The position numbers and the translations under genes are program-made. Under the pieces are notes generated by a model. It had not been told where the DNA came from. It ran no database searches and saw nothing but the letters and a program-made list of their open reading frames with translations. From Priestia koreensis (GTDB lineage: Bacteria; Bacillota; Bacilli; Bacillales; Bacillaceae_H), in contig NZ_LILC01000032.1 of the NCBI RefSeq assembly GCF_001274935.1, positions 22,710 to 86,709 on the forward strand: DNA of 64,000 bases. Direction: 5' to 3'. How positions within the stretch are numbered: position 1 is the first letter of the stretch; each line of letters begins with the position of its first letter. Positions 9,383-18,611 of the stretch are shown here, in pieces.

Positions 9383-10665
9383 ACTTCAACACTCCCTTTC
9401 TCCCATACACAAGTTCCCGCTACAAACGTCGCGACAGGCCATCCTTTACATGCCCATCCTGCAAACGGCGTATTTTTCCCTTTTGAGACGAATTTCGTTG
9501 GATCAATTGCTTCTTCTGCTGCTATATCGATAAGAGTAATATCAGCCGGTGCGCCTTCTACTAGTCTTCCATAAGGAAGCTTGAACGTTGAAGCAGGCTT
9601 TTCGGTTAACCATCCAATAAGCTGTGTGAGCGTTATTTTGTTCGTTAATACCAGGTTTGTATACAAAAGTGGAAAAGCTGTTTCTAATCCGACAATTCCA
9701 AACGGTGCAAGCTCCATTCCCTCTGCTTTTTCTTCTGCCATGTGCGGGGCATGATCAGTTGCGATAAAATCAATCGTCCCGTCTAGCAAGCCCTCTAAAA
9801 GTGCTTCTTGATCTGCTTTTGCACGCAGTGGAGGATTCATTTTATAATTCCCATCATTTCCTGGGATGTCCTCTTCACATAGAAGAAGATGATGAGGCGT
9901 TACTTCTGCTGTTACACGAATTCCAGCACGCTTCGCATCGCGAATCACTCGTACGGATTCTTTCGTACTGACGTGACAGACATGGTAGTGACAGCCTGCA
10001 GCTTCTGCAAGTAAGACGTCACGTGCGATTTGCAGCGATTCACAGATGGACGGAATTCCTTTTAAGCCATGATTCTTTGCAAATGCTCCGTCGTGAACAC
10101 AACCACCGTAGATTAACTCATTGTCTTCACAGTGAGCGACAATCGTCATATCTAGTGATGCCGCTTTTTTCATCGCTTCTAGCATCATATGAGAGGATTG
10201 TACGCCGACGCCATCGTCTGTGAAGGCAAAAGCTCCTGCTTGTTTAAGCCCGTCAAAATCTGTGAGCTCTTTTCCTAGCTGTCGTGTTGTAATAGAAGCG
10301 TATGGAAGCACTCGAACGATCGCCGTTTCTTTAATCTTTTGCTGTAGCCATTCCATTTGCTCTTTCGTATCAGGGACCGGTCTTGTATTTGGCATCGCTG
10401 CAATCGTTGTAAAACCACCTCTTGCCGCAGCATGCGATCCGGTTGCAATTGTCTCTTTCTTTTCACCTCCTGGCTCACGTAAATGGACGTGAACATCCAC
10501 AAACCCTGGAGTAAGTAATTTTTCGTGAGCATCTATAACCTCAGCAGCTTCCTCATGAAGATCTGCACCAACCTTTTCGATGACACCATTTTTAATAAAG
10601 ACATCTACCTTTTCTGCTTCATTTTGTTCATTTAGCCATAAGCCATTCTTGATTAAAAGCGACAT
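9379..10665 (-). CDS. pyrC: Dihydroorotase
   Basis: This zinc amidohydrolase cyclises carbamoyl aspartate to dihydroorotate. Metal-binding histidines are in DVHVHLREPG (His59 and His61), with further ligands in the HCEDN and ATDHAPH motifs. Length is 428 aa, the usual size for the class I bacterial enzyme. The ATG has AAGGAGG upstream. The start lies 38 bases inside the pyrB reading frame, an unusually long overlap for this operon that suggests translational coupling. Confidence 0.96.
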   Translation of the reverse strand: MSLLIKNGLWLNEQNEAEKVDVFIKNGVIEKVGADLHEEAAEVIDAHEKLLTPGFVDVHVHLREPGGEKKETIATGSHAAARGGFTTIAAMPNTRPVPDTKEQMEWLQQKIKETAIVRVLPYASITTRQLGKELTDFDGLKQAGAFAFTDDGVGVQSSHMMLEAMKKAASLDMTIVAHCEDNELIYGGCVHDGAFAKNHGLKGIPSICESLQIARDVLLAEAAGCHYHVCHVSTKESVRVIRDAKRAGIRVTAEVTPHHLLLCEEDIPGNDGNYKMNPPLRAKADQEALLEGLLDGTIDFIATDHAPHMAEEKAEGMELAPFGIVGLETAFPLLYTNLVLTNKITLTQLIGWLTEKPASTFKLPYGRLVEGAPADITLIDIAAEEAIDPTKFVSKGKNTPFAGWACKGWPVATFVAGTCVWEKGSVEV

Positions 10666-11560
10666 TATTCATTCCTCCTTTATGTAATTGCAAAGCTCGG
10701 GCTAAGACAGCCATGCGAACGTAAACGCCGTTTTGCATTTGCTTGAAGATTCGGGATCTTTCGCATTCTACTAATTCATCTGCAATTTCTACTCCCCTGT
10801 TAACAGGCGCAGGATGCATAATGATGCTCGATTTCTTCATAAGACGCTCGCGTTTTACCGTTAATCCGTAGCGTTCATGATAATGATCGACTGCGTGTTG
10901 CCCTCGATCGTGACGCTCTAATTGAATACGGAGAAGCATCACGACATCTGAATACTTCACTGCTTCGTCTAACTCAACATACTCCCCTGGAAGTGAATCA
11001 TCTCTCCATTCTTTTGGTCCTGAGAAGTAGACCGTTGCTCCCAGTTTCGTCAGCATTTCTGCGTTCGATCTTGCTACGCGACTGTGACGGAGATCACCGA
11101 CAATCGTTACTTTTAACCCTTCAAATCCTCCAAACTCTTGCTGAATGGTGAGGAGGTCGAGCAAGCACTGTGTTGGGTGCTGTCCGCATCCATCTCCGGC
11201 ATTGATGAGTGGGATAGATACTTTATTCAGCAGTTCTTCGTAGTAACGATCCTGTGGATGGCGAATCACCACTGCGTTCACGCCCACTGCTGCAAGCGTC
11301 TCAATCGTATCGTAGAGCGTCTCTCCTTTTTGAACGCTTGATGCACTCACTTCAAATGGAATAACATCTAGTCCAAGCTTTCGCTCCGCTACCTCGAAGC
11401 TACATTTTGTTCTCGTACTTGCTTCAAAGAATAAGTTCGCAACAAACGTTTGAGTAGTCGGACGAATATGCTGATCACCGAATCGTAATTGCTCCGCTGC
11501 TTGTAACAGCTCTTTCACTTCATCAACCGTTAGATCTGAAACCGATACTAAATGCTCCAT
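10628..11560 (-). CDS. pyrB: Aspartate carbamoyltransferase
   Basis: It condenses carbamoyl phosphate with aspartate, the committed step. The carbamoyl-phosphate site STRTKCSFE is near residue 49, and the HPTQCLLDLLT motif is near residue 127. At 310 aa it is the catalytic chain alone, and no pyrI regulatory subunit is present, as in other Bacillus. Control is instead through the third PyrR attenuator, directly upstream. GAAGGAGG precedes the ATG. Confidence 0.97.
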   Translation of the reverse strand: MEHLVSVSDLTVDEVKELLQAAEQLRFGDQHIRPTTQTFVANLFFEASTRTKCSFEVAERKLGLDVIPFEVSASSVQKGETLYDTIETLAAVGVNAVVIRHPQDRYYEELLNKVSIPLINAGDGCGQHPTQCLLDLLTIQQEFGGFEGLKVTIVGDLRHSRVARSNAEMLTKLGATVYFSGPKEWRDDSLPGEYVELDEAVKYSDVVMLLRIQLERHDRGQHAVDHYHERYGLTVKRERLMKKSSIIMHPAPVNRGVEIADELVECERSRIFKQMQNGVYVRMAVLARALQLHKGGMNNVAFNQEWLMAK

Positions 11561-11582
11561 TTCATTTCCTCCTTCGTTTTCA

Positions 11583-11671
11583 TAAAAAATACCCTCTCCG
11601 TTAGGCGGAAAGGGTATGACAAAACAGCGCTACAGCAAGCGGTGTTTCACCCTTCCAAGCCTCTCTGGACT
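11583..11671 (-). promoter_or_regulatory. PyrR attenuator between pyrP and pyrB
   Basis: The minus-strand RNA carries AGTCCAGAGAGGCT at 11658-11671, a full match to the PyrR-binding loop consensus ARUCCNGNGAGGYU. It is followed by a terminator hairpin (stem ATACCCT / AGGGTAT with an inner TCCG / CGGA, at 11588-11617) and a T tract. With UMP or UTP bound, PyrR should stabilise the binding loop and favour termination. This is the third of three attenuators in the operon. Confidence 0.9.
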
Positions 11672-11686
11672 TTTCTTAAAAGGTGC

Positions 11687-12988
11687 TTATGAAATTTTCA
11701 CCTGTGATGGCTGCTCACCTTGTGTTTCGACATCTTCTTCAACTTTATCCTGTGGTAGTACCAGGTTGAGTAAAACGCCCACGATAGCTGATAACGCCAT
11801 TCCATCTAGCTTTATTTCGTCCGTAATTTGCAGCATCGCGCCCCCGACTCCTAGTACTAAGATGACCGATGAGATAACGAGGTTACGCTTCGATGATAAA
11901 TCCACTTTGGACTCAACCATCGTACGAAGACCTGATGAAGCGATAATTCCAAAGAGTAGGATTGACACACCGCCCATGACCGGAGATGGAATGCTTGAGA
12001 TCAGCGCTGAAATTTTCCCAATGAAGCCAAACAGAATCGCAATGACCGCTGCGCCTCCGATGACAAACACGCTGAATACTTTCGTAATCGCCATAACGCC
12101 AATGTTTTCTCCGTAAGTTGTGCTTGGAGGTCCACCAATGATTGCTGCAATCATCGTCGCCACTCCGTCTCCCATAATGGAGCGATGCAGACCAGGCTCT
12201 TCTAAAAAGTTTTTGTTTACGACTTTATTAAGTACTAAAATATGACCAATGTGTTCGGCTAGTGTGACCACCGCAATCGGCACCATGATGGCAACGATTC
12301 CCCATGTCAGATGTGGTGTATATGATACAAACGGTACCGTAAAATCAGGTGCTGCAATCCAGTCTGCTTTTTTCACATCAGAGAAGTTGACAAGTCCTTG
12401 TGTCCACGCAAAGGCGTAGCCACCTACAATTCCGAATAAGATTGGTACGAGACCAAGAAAACCTTTGAAGAACACTGAAGCAATGATCGTAATGGCTAGT
12501 GTGACAAGTGCCACAACAAAGTATTTCGTATCGTACTCTCCGCCTTTTTTCATCGCCATATCAACGGCTGTTCCCGAAAGTCCTAAGCCAATGACGATAA
12601 TCACTGGACCGACTACGATCGGTGGCAACATTTTCATTAGCCATTTTGTACCCGAACCTTTGATAATGAGGGCGACGACCGCGTATACGACTCCCGCAAG
12701 AAAACTTCCTACAAGAGCTGCTCCTGGCCCCCCTCCTGCTTTAACGACAATAATCGGCGAAATAAATGCGAACGATGATCCTAAGTATGACGGCAAGCGC
12801 CCTTTTGTAATTGCGATATATGTGAGTGTTCCGATCCCACTTGAGATTAATGCGATCCCTGGATTTAATCCGACTAGTACAGGAACTAAAATGGTTGCGC
12901 CAAACATGGCGAATAAGTGCTGTAAGCTCAGTAATAACATTTTATGCGGTTTTGGGATTTCACGAATTCCTAACCCTTGGTTTTCCAT
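11687..12988 (-). CDS. pyrP: Uracil permease
   Basis: This NCS2-family proton symporter imports uracil across the cytoplasmic membrane. The 433-residue protein has about 12 to 14 hydrophobic segments and the family signatures LAEHIGHI (near residue 243) and the GPPSTTYGENIGV stretch (near residue 290). The ATG at 12988 is chosen because AGGTG lies six bases upstream; in-frame GTG and ATG codons lie 9 and 6 bases earlier, within the ribosome site. It lies between two PyrR attenuators, as in B. subtilis. Confidence 0.95.
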   Translation of the reverse strand: MENQGLGIREIPKPHKMLLLSLQHLFAMFGATILVPVLVGLNPGIALISSGIGTLTYIAITKGRLPSYLGSSFAFISPIIVVKAGGGPGAALVGSFLAGVVYAVVALIIKGSGTKWLMKMLPPIVVGPVIIVIGLGLSGTAVDMAMKKGGEYDTKYFVVALVTLAITIIASVFFKGFLGLVPILFGIVGGYAFAWTQGLVNFSDVKKADWIAAPDFTVPFVSYTPHLTWGIVAIMVPIAVVTLAEHIGHILVLNKVVNKNFLEEPGLHRSIMGDGVATMIAAIIGGPPSTTYGENIGVMAITKVFSVFVIGGAAVIAILFGFIGKISALISSIPSPVMGGVSILLFGIIASSGLRTMVESKVDLSSKRNLVISSVILVLGVGGAMLQITDEIKLDGMALSAIVGVLLNLVLPQDKVEEDVETQGEQPSQVKIS

Positions 12989-13005
12989 ATTCATCACCTC
13001 ATCAA

Positions 13006-13115
13006 ATAAAAAAGCTCTTTATGCCAGGAGCGCATAAAGAGCTTTTTTAGTATAACAAAACAGACGAACTCCACCTGTTCTATTATCATAAGCCCCTTAG
13101 CAGTCTCACTGAACT
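13006..13115 (-). promoter_or_regulatory. PyrR attenuator between pyrR and pyrP, with divergent binding loop
   Basis: The minus strand carries AGTTCAGTGAGACT at 13102-13115, matching the ARUCCNGNGAGGYU consensus at all but two positions. The downstream terminator is a long perfect stem AAAAAGCTCTTTATG / CATAAAGAGCTTTTT at about 13008-13048, just before the pyrP ribosome site. The position matches the second attenuator of B. subtilis, but the two substitutions may weaken PyrR binding. Confidence 0.82.
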
Positions 13116-13138
13116 ACATTTAAAAGGGAAACATTTTT

Positions 13139-13681
13139 TTAATTTTCGTAAATGCTTACTTGGTCGGTTTGATCAATCTCTGTTAATCGTACCGCTATTT
13201 TTTCTTCTGCTGACGTTGGGATATTCTTTCCAACGTAGTCGGCTCGAATCGGAAGTTCACGATGTCCTCTATCTACGAGAACAGCAAGCTGGATTTGCGA
13301 CGGTCGTCCAATATCGACTAACGCGTCTAATGCTGCTCGAACCGTGCGTCCTGTGTATAACACATCATCAACAAGGATGACCGTTTTATTGTTTAGATCA
13401 AACGTGATGTCTGATCCTTTCACAAGCGGTTCTTCGTTATCCGTTACTTTCGTTAAATCATCACGGTAGAGCGTAATATCTAGCTCACCTACTTCGATCG
13501 GCTTTCCTTCAATTTGCTCGATTCGCTCCGCTAAGCGTTTTGCTAAATAAATGCCTCTAGTTCGGATCCCGACAAGTACGCTATGTTCAATCCCTTTGTT
13601 TCGTTCAATAATTTCATGTGCGATTCGTGTTAAAGCACGACGAATGGCTTGTTGATCTAGTACAGTTGCTTTTACATTCAT
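13139..13681 (-). CDS. pyrR: Bifunctional pyr operon attenuation protein / uracil phosphoribosyltransferase
   Basis: PyrR binds pyr mRNA when UMP or UTP is high and promotes termination at the three leaders; it also has weak uracil phosphoribosyltransferase activity. The PRPP loop VILVDDVLYTGRTVR is near residue 92, and the N-terminal region ALTRIAHEIIERNKG is typical. The ATG at 13681 gives 180 aa and is preceded by GTGAGGTGAAAG; an upstream in-frame start would lie inside the terminator hairpin. It is the first gene of the operon, preceded by its own attenuator and promoter. Confidence 0.96.
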   Translation of the reverse strand: MNVKATVLDQQAIRRALTRIAHEIIERNKGIEHSVLVGIRTRGIYLAKRLAERIEQIEGKPIEVGELDITLYRDDLTKVTDNEEPLVKGSDITFDLNNKTVILVDDVLYTGRTVRAALDALVDIGRPSQIQLAVLVDRGHRELPIRADYVGKNIPTSAEEKIAVRLTEIDQTDQVSIYEN

Positions 13682-13694
13682 TACTTTCACCTCA

Positions 13695-13812
13695 CAAAAA
13701 AATCCTCTCACCGATTGGCGAGAGGATTTTTAGACATACGTCTGCTAGTTAAAAAGGTATATACCTCTTCCTAGGGATCAAGCGTCCGTTTCCTTCTCAG
13801 CCTCACGGGACT
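13695..13812 (-). promoter_or_regulatory. PyrR attenuator in the 5' leader of the pyr operon
   Basis: The minus strand has AGTCCCGTGAGGCT at 13799-13812, a full match to the PyrR-binding consensus. It is followed by the terminator stem AATCCTCTC / GAGAGGATT at 13701-13728 with a T tract ending just before the pyrR ribosome site. Confidence 0.92.
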
Positions 13813-13843
13813 GTTCTTAAAGGTTCATTATTTAACTATAGCA

Positions 13844-13873
13844 AGTATAGTACGAGACTCTTAAAAATGTCAA
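13844..13873 (-). promoter_or_regulatory. Sigma-A promoter of the pyr operon
   Basis: On the minus strand TTGACA (13868-13873) and TATACT (13844-13849) are separated by 18 bases. It lies about 30 bases before the first PyrR loop and overlaps the stop codon of rluD. Confidence 0.85.
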
Positions 13874-14784
13874 CTTCTTTTTGCGACTAAATCCAACATC
13901 TCTTCAAATTCTTTCGGTAATGGTGCTTCAAACTCAACGTATTTACCTGTACGTGGATGTTCAAAGCCTAATACTCCCGCATGAAGAGCCTGTCCGTCAA
14001 TCGGAAGCGTTTTTCTTGGTCCATACTTCGGATCTCCAGCTAGTGGATGACCGATATACTTCATGTGAACACGAATTTGGTGCGTACGTCCTGTTTCAAG
14101 CTGACACTCGACATACGTAAATTCACGGAATCTCTCAAGCACGTTAAAATGCGTAACAGCATCGCGGCTATTTTCTTCCGTTACCGTCATGCTTTGACGA
14201 TCAATTTTGTCGCGTCCAATCGGGGCATCGATCGTTCCATGATCATGGGGAATAATTCCGTGTACAAGCGCTCGGTAGCGTCTTGTTACGGTTTTGGCTA
14301 CAAGTTGATTTACTAATGATTCATGAGCCATATCATTTTTTGCGACCATTAAAAGACCTGACGTGTCCTTATCAATACGATGTACGATCCCAGGACGCAT
14401 GACACCATTAATGCCTGATAAGTCCTTACAATGAGCCATAAGACCATTTACAAGCGTTCCGCTCGTATGACCAGGTGCAGGATGTACGACCATCCCACGC
14501 GGCTTATTCACGACAAGTACGTCTTCATCCTCATAATAAATATCCAAATCCATCTCTTCTGCTTCCACGTTTGATTCTTCAAGCTCAGGAATCGTCAGAA
14601 CGATTTGGTCATTTACCTTTACTTTATAATTCACTTTTGACGGTTGATTATTAACTGTTACATCTCCATTTTTAATCCATTGCTGAACTTGTGTACGAGA
14701 CCAATCTTGATTATGGGATGTAAGCACCTTATCAAGGCGTTCAAATTGATGTACATCCTCTACTTTTACTTCAATAACTTCCAT
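13870..14784 (-). CDS. rluD: RluD-family 23S rRNA pseudouridine synthase (YlyB)
   Basis: The protein has an N-terminal S4 RNA-binding domain (residues 15-75), then the pseudouridine synthase domain with the catalytic-aspartate motif GIVHRIDKDTSGLL near residue 131 and the conserved GRTHQIRVH. By family it modifies uridines in 23S rRNA, around helix 69 for RluD itself; the exact target here is inferred. Length 304 aa. It follows lspA closely and its end overlaps the pyr promoter, the same arrangement as B. subtilis ylyB. Confidence 0.93.
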   Translation of the reverse strand: MEVIEVKVEDVHQFERLDKVLTSHNQDWSRTQVQQWIKNGDVTVNNQPSKVNYKVKVNDQIVLTIPELEESNVEAEEMDLDIYYEDEDVLVVNKPRGMVVHPAPGHTSGTLVNGLMAHCKDLSGINGVMRPGIVHRIDKDTSGLLMVAKNDMAHESLVNQLVAKTVTRRYRALVHGIIPHDHGTIDAPIGRDKIDRQSMTVTEENSRDAVTHFNVLERFREFTYVECQLETGRTHQIRVHMKYIGHPLAGDPKYGPRKTLPIDGQALHAGVLGFEHPRTGKYVEFEAPLPKEFEEMLDLVAKRS

Positions 14785-14788
14785 TCAA

Positions 14789-15247
14789 CTACTCCTTTTT
14801 TCGTTTTCCCTCAAAAATTGTGGCAATGAACATGATTGCAACACCGACAACTAGTGAGGAATCGGCTACGTTAAAAATCGGAAAATCATAACTAAAGATG
14901 TATGTATGAATAAAGTCTACTACTTCTTTACGAATGACACGATCAATAAAGTTCCCTATCGCTCCACCAAGCATAAGCGCTAATGCTACCTTAAGCCATA
15001 CCTCGCGCTTTGGTAGACGGTTTAAAAAGACGATAATACCTATAATAACTAATACCGTAATCAAATAAAAGAACCACATCTTACCTTGTAGAATTCCCCA
15101 CGCTGCACCTTGATTACGGTGAGAAGTAATATAGAGAACGTTGTCAATGATCGTAATGCTTTGTCCGTACTCCATTTCTTTTACAATGATCCATTTAGAT
15201 ACTTGATCTAACACGATAACAAATAAAGCAATCACATAATAGAACAC
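14789..15247 (-). CDS. lspA: Lipoprotein signal peptidase (signal peptidase II)
   Basis: This membrane aspartyl protease cleaves the signal peptide of prolipoproteins at the lipobox after diacylglyceryl transfer. The 152-residue protein has four membrane segments and the two catalytic aspartates in GNFIDRV and FNVADSS. Translation most likely starts at GTG (15247), preceded by GGGGGA. The gap to rluD is only four bases, so the two are co-transcribed. Confidence 0.95.
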   Translation of the reverse strand: MFYYVIALFVIVLDQVSKWIIVKEMEYGQSITIIDNVLYITSHRNQGAAWGILQGKMWFFYLITVLVIIGIIVFLNRLPKREVWLKVALALMLGGAIGNFIDRVIRKEVVDFIHTYIFSYDFPIFNVADSSLVVGVAIMFIATIFEGKRKKE

Positions 15248-15334
15248 AATCGTTCCCCCTAACTGAAATGACGCAACTACATTCTAATGAATTTTAGCAC
15301 AGTTTGGCCATTTTTTTAAGTACATCCCTCTGTT

Positions 15335-15631
15335 TTAAAAAAATAGCAAATCATTTTCAGTTCGAGCGGTTGGCAAAATACGGAGTTTATCAATCGGAAG
15401 ACGATCTCCCGTTTGCTCATCAATGCCAAAAATACCGTACTCAAGCTTTAATAAAGCTCGTTCTACATCCTGTAAATCTGCTTTCACGCTTTGAATAACG
15501 TACTGCTCTTGAGGCGTTACTAAATGAGGAAGATAGTCTAATCCTTCAGCATAATATTTTAACAATCGATCTTGTAATTCCATTCGTGTCATCTCAAGTT
15601 CTTCTTTGATTGAAAAATATGTCCCATCCAT
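15335..15631 (-). CDS. ylyA: YlyA-like TraR/DksA family protein without zinc cysteines
   Basis: A short protein (98 aa) with an N-terminal helical region and a C-terminal segment YGIFGIDEQTGDRLPIDKL plus PTART, which matches the end of DksA/TraR proteins. The cysteines that bind zinc in DksA are absent. B. subtilis YlyA, at the same position between ileS and lspA, is a sporulation-associated RNA polymerase-binding protein; function here is inferred from position and similarity. AAGGAGG precedes the ATG. Confidence 0.82.
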   Translation of the reverse strand: MDGTYFSIKEELEMTRMELQDRLLKYYAEGLDYLPHLVTPQEQYVIQSVKADLQDVERALLKLEYGIFGIDEQTGDRLPIDKLRILPTARTENDLLFF

Positions 15632-15757
15632 GCTTATTCCTCCTTATGTGATTGCGACTGTAATTGTAGTGTAACCGCAACAAAATAACAGTCTGCACCA
15701 CAACTTTTTCCTTTCAATAAAAAGGGCACGGGAATGGGACTTGGTAATATCCAAACA

Positions 15758-15795
15758 AAAAGAGAAATCTTGGCTATGCAAGATTTCTCTTCTTG
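15758..15795 (-). terminator. Rho-independent terminator of ileS
   Basis: The stem AGAGAAATCTTG / CAAGATTTCTCT is followed on the minus strand by a T-rich run, immediately after the ileS stop. Confidence 0.85.
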
Positions 15796-15798
15796 TTC

Positions 15799-18567
15799 TT
15801 AACCTTCGTAATTCTCTTTTACAACTTGTGCACAGCGAGCACATAGCGTAGGATGATCGCTATCTTGACCAACTGTTGGCGTTACGATCCAGCAGCGATC
15901 ACATGTTTCACCTTCTGCTGCCGTTACAACTATTGCTGCACCGTCAAATGTTTGCGCAGATTTAGGAGCATCCGCAATGTCACCGTCAAGCTCAAAGCCT
16001 GATACGATGAACAGCTGTTTGAAGTCTTCAGAAATAGACTCTAACAATGCTTTTGTTTCTTCATTTGCATAAAGAGACACGTGAGCTGTTAGCGATTTTC
16101 CGATGACTTTTTCATTACGAGCTGTTTCTAATGCTTTTAGCACGTTGTCGCGAAGATCCATAAACGCATCCCATTTTGCAACAAGAGCATCAGCATTTTC
16201 ATACGTCGTTGCTTCTGGCATATCCACTAACTGAACGCTTTCTTCCGTTACGTGTGGCATATGTGCCCATACTTCTTCTGCTGTGTGAGCAAGAATTGGC
16301 GCAACAAGCTTCGTTAATGATAATAACGTTTCATATAGAACTGTTTGAATCGCACGACGATCTGCTTGATCTGGTGCTTCAATGTACAGAATGTCTTTTG
16401 CAAAGTCTAAGTAGAATGAGCTTAAGTCAATTGTACAGAAGTTATGAACCGCGTGATAAATCGCCGCAAACTCGTATTGATCATACGATTTTGTTACTTT
16501 CTCAACGAGGCTATTTAATTTCACAAGCATGTACTGATCCACTTCACGAAGATTTTCGTAAGAGACCGTATGCGTTGCTGGATCAAAATCAGCTAGGTTT
16601 CCAAGCAAGAAGCGGAACGTATTACGGATTTTGCGATATACTTCAGCAACTTGTTTTAAAATGTTATCAGAAACACGTACGTCTGCCTGATAGTCAACAG
16701 AAGCAACCCATAGACGTAAAATGTCTCCGCCAAGTTGATTCATGACTTTCGAAGGAACAACGACGTTTCCAAGTGACTTACTCATTTTGCGGCCATCTCC
16801 GTCAAGCGCAAATCCGTGGCTTAATACGGCTTTATAAGGAGCTTTTCCTGTTACAGCTACGCCTGTGGAAAGAGATGAGTTGAACCAGCCGCGGTATTGG
16901 TCAGACCCTTCAAGATATAGATCTGCTGGACGCTGTAAATCATCGCGCTCTTCAAGAACTGCTTGGTGAGATGAACCTGAGTCAAACCATACGTCCATGA
17001 TGTCTGTTTCTTTTGTGAATTGACCGTTCGGGCTACCTTCATGCGTGAAGCCTTCTGGTAATAGATCTGCCGTTTCACGTTCAAACCATACGTTTGATCC
17101 ATGTTCTCTGAATAGATTTGATACGTGTGCAATTGTTTCATCTGTGATGATTGGCTCACCGTTTTCAGCATAAAATACTGGAATTGGAACACCCCATGCA
17201 CGCTGACGAGAAATACACCAGTCACCACGGTCACGAACCATGTTAAATAAGCGTGTTTCTCCCCATGTTGGAACCCATTTTGTTTCTTTGATTGCATCTA
17301 ATAGCTCACTGCGGAAGTCTTTGATCGACGCAAACCACTGTGCTGTTGCACGGAAGATTGTCGGTTTTTTCGTACGCCAGTCATGTGGATATGAATGCGT
17401 AATGAAGCTTAATTTTACTAATGCGCCAACTTCTTCAAGCTTTTGTGTAATTGGCTTGTTTGCCTCATCGTAGAATAATCCTGCGAATTCGCCTGCTTCT
17501 TCCGTCATATACCCTTTCTCATCAACTGGGCAAAGAACGTCTAAACCGTATTTTTGGCCGATGATAAAGTCATCTTCCCCGTGACCTGGAGCCGTATGAA
17601 CACAGCCAGTACCTGCGTCCGTTGTAACGTGGTCACCAAGCATCACAAGAGAATCACGTCCGTATAAAGGATGTGTGGCAACAACGCGATCAAGTTCAGC
17701 ACCTTTAACTGTGCGAACGACTTCGTAGTTTTCCCACTCAATTTCTTTTGCCACTGTTTCAAGAAGCTCGGATGCAACGATGTATTTTTCACCGTTTACA
17801 GCTACTACACTATAGTCTAAATCAGCGTTGACAGAAATCCCTAAGTTCGCTGGCATTGTCCAAGGAGTTGTCGTCCAGATGATGAATTTTTCATCGTTTT
17901 CTAATACGCCTTTTCCGTCTTTTACAGGGAACGCCACATAAATAGACGCTGAGCGCTTGTCGTAGTACTCAATTTCTGCTTCTGCTAGTGCGGATTCACT
18001 TGAAGGAGACCAGTACACTGGCTTTTTCCCTTTGTAGATATAGCCTTTTTTCGCCATTTCACCGAATACTTTAATTTGCTGTGCTTCGTATTCTGGTTGT
18101 AGCGTTACGTATGGGTTTTCCCAATCTCCGCGTACACCTAGACGTTTGAACTGCTCGCGCTGATTGTTAATTTGCTGCCACGCGTATTCTTCACAAAGCT
18201 TGCGGAATTCCGCTACGCTCATTTCTTTGCGCTTTACTTTTTTATTTTTTGTTAGCGCTGTTTCAATCGGAAGACCGTGCGTATCCCATCCTGGAACGTA
18301 CGGCGCTTGAAAACCAGTCATGGATTTAAAGCGAACGATAAAGTCCTTTAAAACTTTATTCAGAGCATGTCCCATGTGAATATCACCGTTTGCATATGGA
18401 GGACCATCATGAAGAACGAAAAGCGGACGACCTTCTGTGCGCTCTTGTACTTTTTCATAGATGTTCATTTCTTCCCATTTCTGTTGAATTTCAGGCTCGC
18501 GGTTCGGCAGATTTCCACGCATCGGAAATTCTGTTTTCGGCATTAATAACGTATCTTTATAATTCAT
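15799..18567 (-). CDS. ileS: Isoleucyl-tRNA synthetase
   Basis: This class I synthetase charges tRNA-Ile. The HMGH motif is at residues 64-67 (family HIGH), KMSKS lies near residue 595, and an editing domain separates the two halves of the Rossmann fold. The C-terminus carries a zinc site, CDRCW followed by CARC. The start MNYKDTLLMPKT at 18567 gives 922 aa, the normal bacterial size; the frame stays open upstream only through the T-box leader. Expression is controlled by that leader and a strong promoter. Confidence 0.97.
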   Translation of the reverse strand: MNYKDTLLMPKTEFPMRGNLPNREPEIQQKWEEMNIYEKVQERTEGRPLFVLHDGPPYANGDIHMGHALNKVLKDFIVRFKSMTGFQAPYVPGWDTHGLPIETALTKNKKVKRKEMSVAEFRKLCEEYAWQQINNQREQFKRLGVRGDWENPYVTLQPEYEAQQIKVFGEMAKKGYIYKGKKPVYWSPSSESALAEAEIEYYDKRSASIYVAFPVKDGKGVLENDEKFIIWTTTPWTMPANLGISVNADLDYSVVAVNGEKYIVASELLETVAKEIEWENYEVVRTVKGAELDRVVATHPLYGRDSLVMLGDHVTTDAGTGCVHTAPGHGEDDFIIGQKYGLDVLCPVDEKGYMTEEAGEFAGLFYDEANKPITQKLEEVGALVKLSFITHSYPHDWRTKKPTIFRATAQWFASIKDFRSELLDAIKETKWVPTWGETRLFNMVRDRGDWCISRQRAWGVPIPVFYAENGEPIITDETIAHVSNLFREHGSNVWFERETADLLPEGFTHEGSPNGQFTKETDIMDVWFDSGSSHQAVLEERDDLQRPADLYLEGSDQYRGWFNSSLSTGVAVTGKAPYKAVLSHGFALDGDGRKMSKSLGNVVVPSKVMNQLGGDILRLWVASVDYQADVRVSDNILKQVAEVYRKIRNTFRFLLGNLADFDPATHTVSYENLREVDQYMLVKLNSLVEKVTKSYDQYEFAAIYHAVHNFCTIDLSSFYLDFAKDILYIEAPDQADRRAIQTVLYETLLSLTKLVAPILAHTAEEVWAHMPHVTEESVQLVDMPEATTYENADALVAKWDAFMDLRDNVLKALETARNEKVIGKSLTAHVSLYANEETKALLESISEDFKQLFIVSGFELDGDIADAPKSAQTFDGAAIVVTAAEGETCDRCWIVTPTVGQDSDHPTLCARCAQVVKENYEG

Positions 18568-18611
18568 CGTCAAACCTCCACAAATAATAATCGATTGTTT
18601 ATACAAATCCA

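Noticed and set aside
12465..13037. Plus-strand open frame of 190 codons opposite pyrP
   Set aside because: Shadow of the uracil permease gene on the other strand; Pro/Thr-rich translation with no domain and no ribosome site.
16176..16745. Plus-strand open frame of 189 codons opposite ileS
   Set aside because: Antisense shadow of a clearly coding region, low complexity and no initiation signals.
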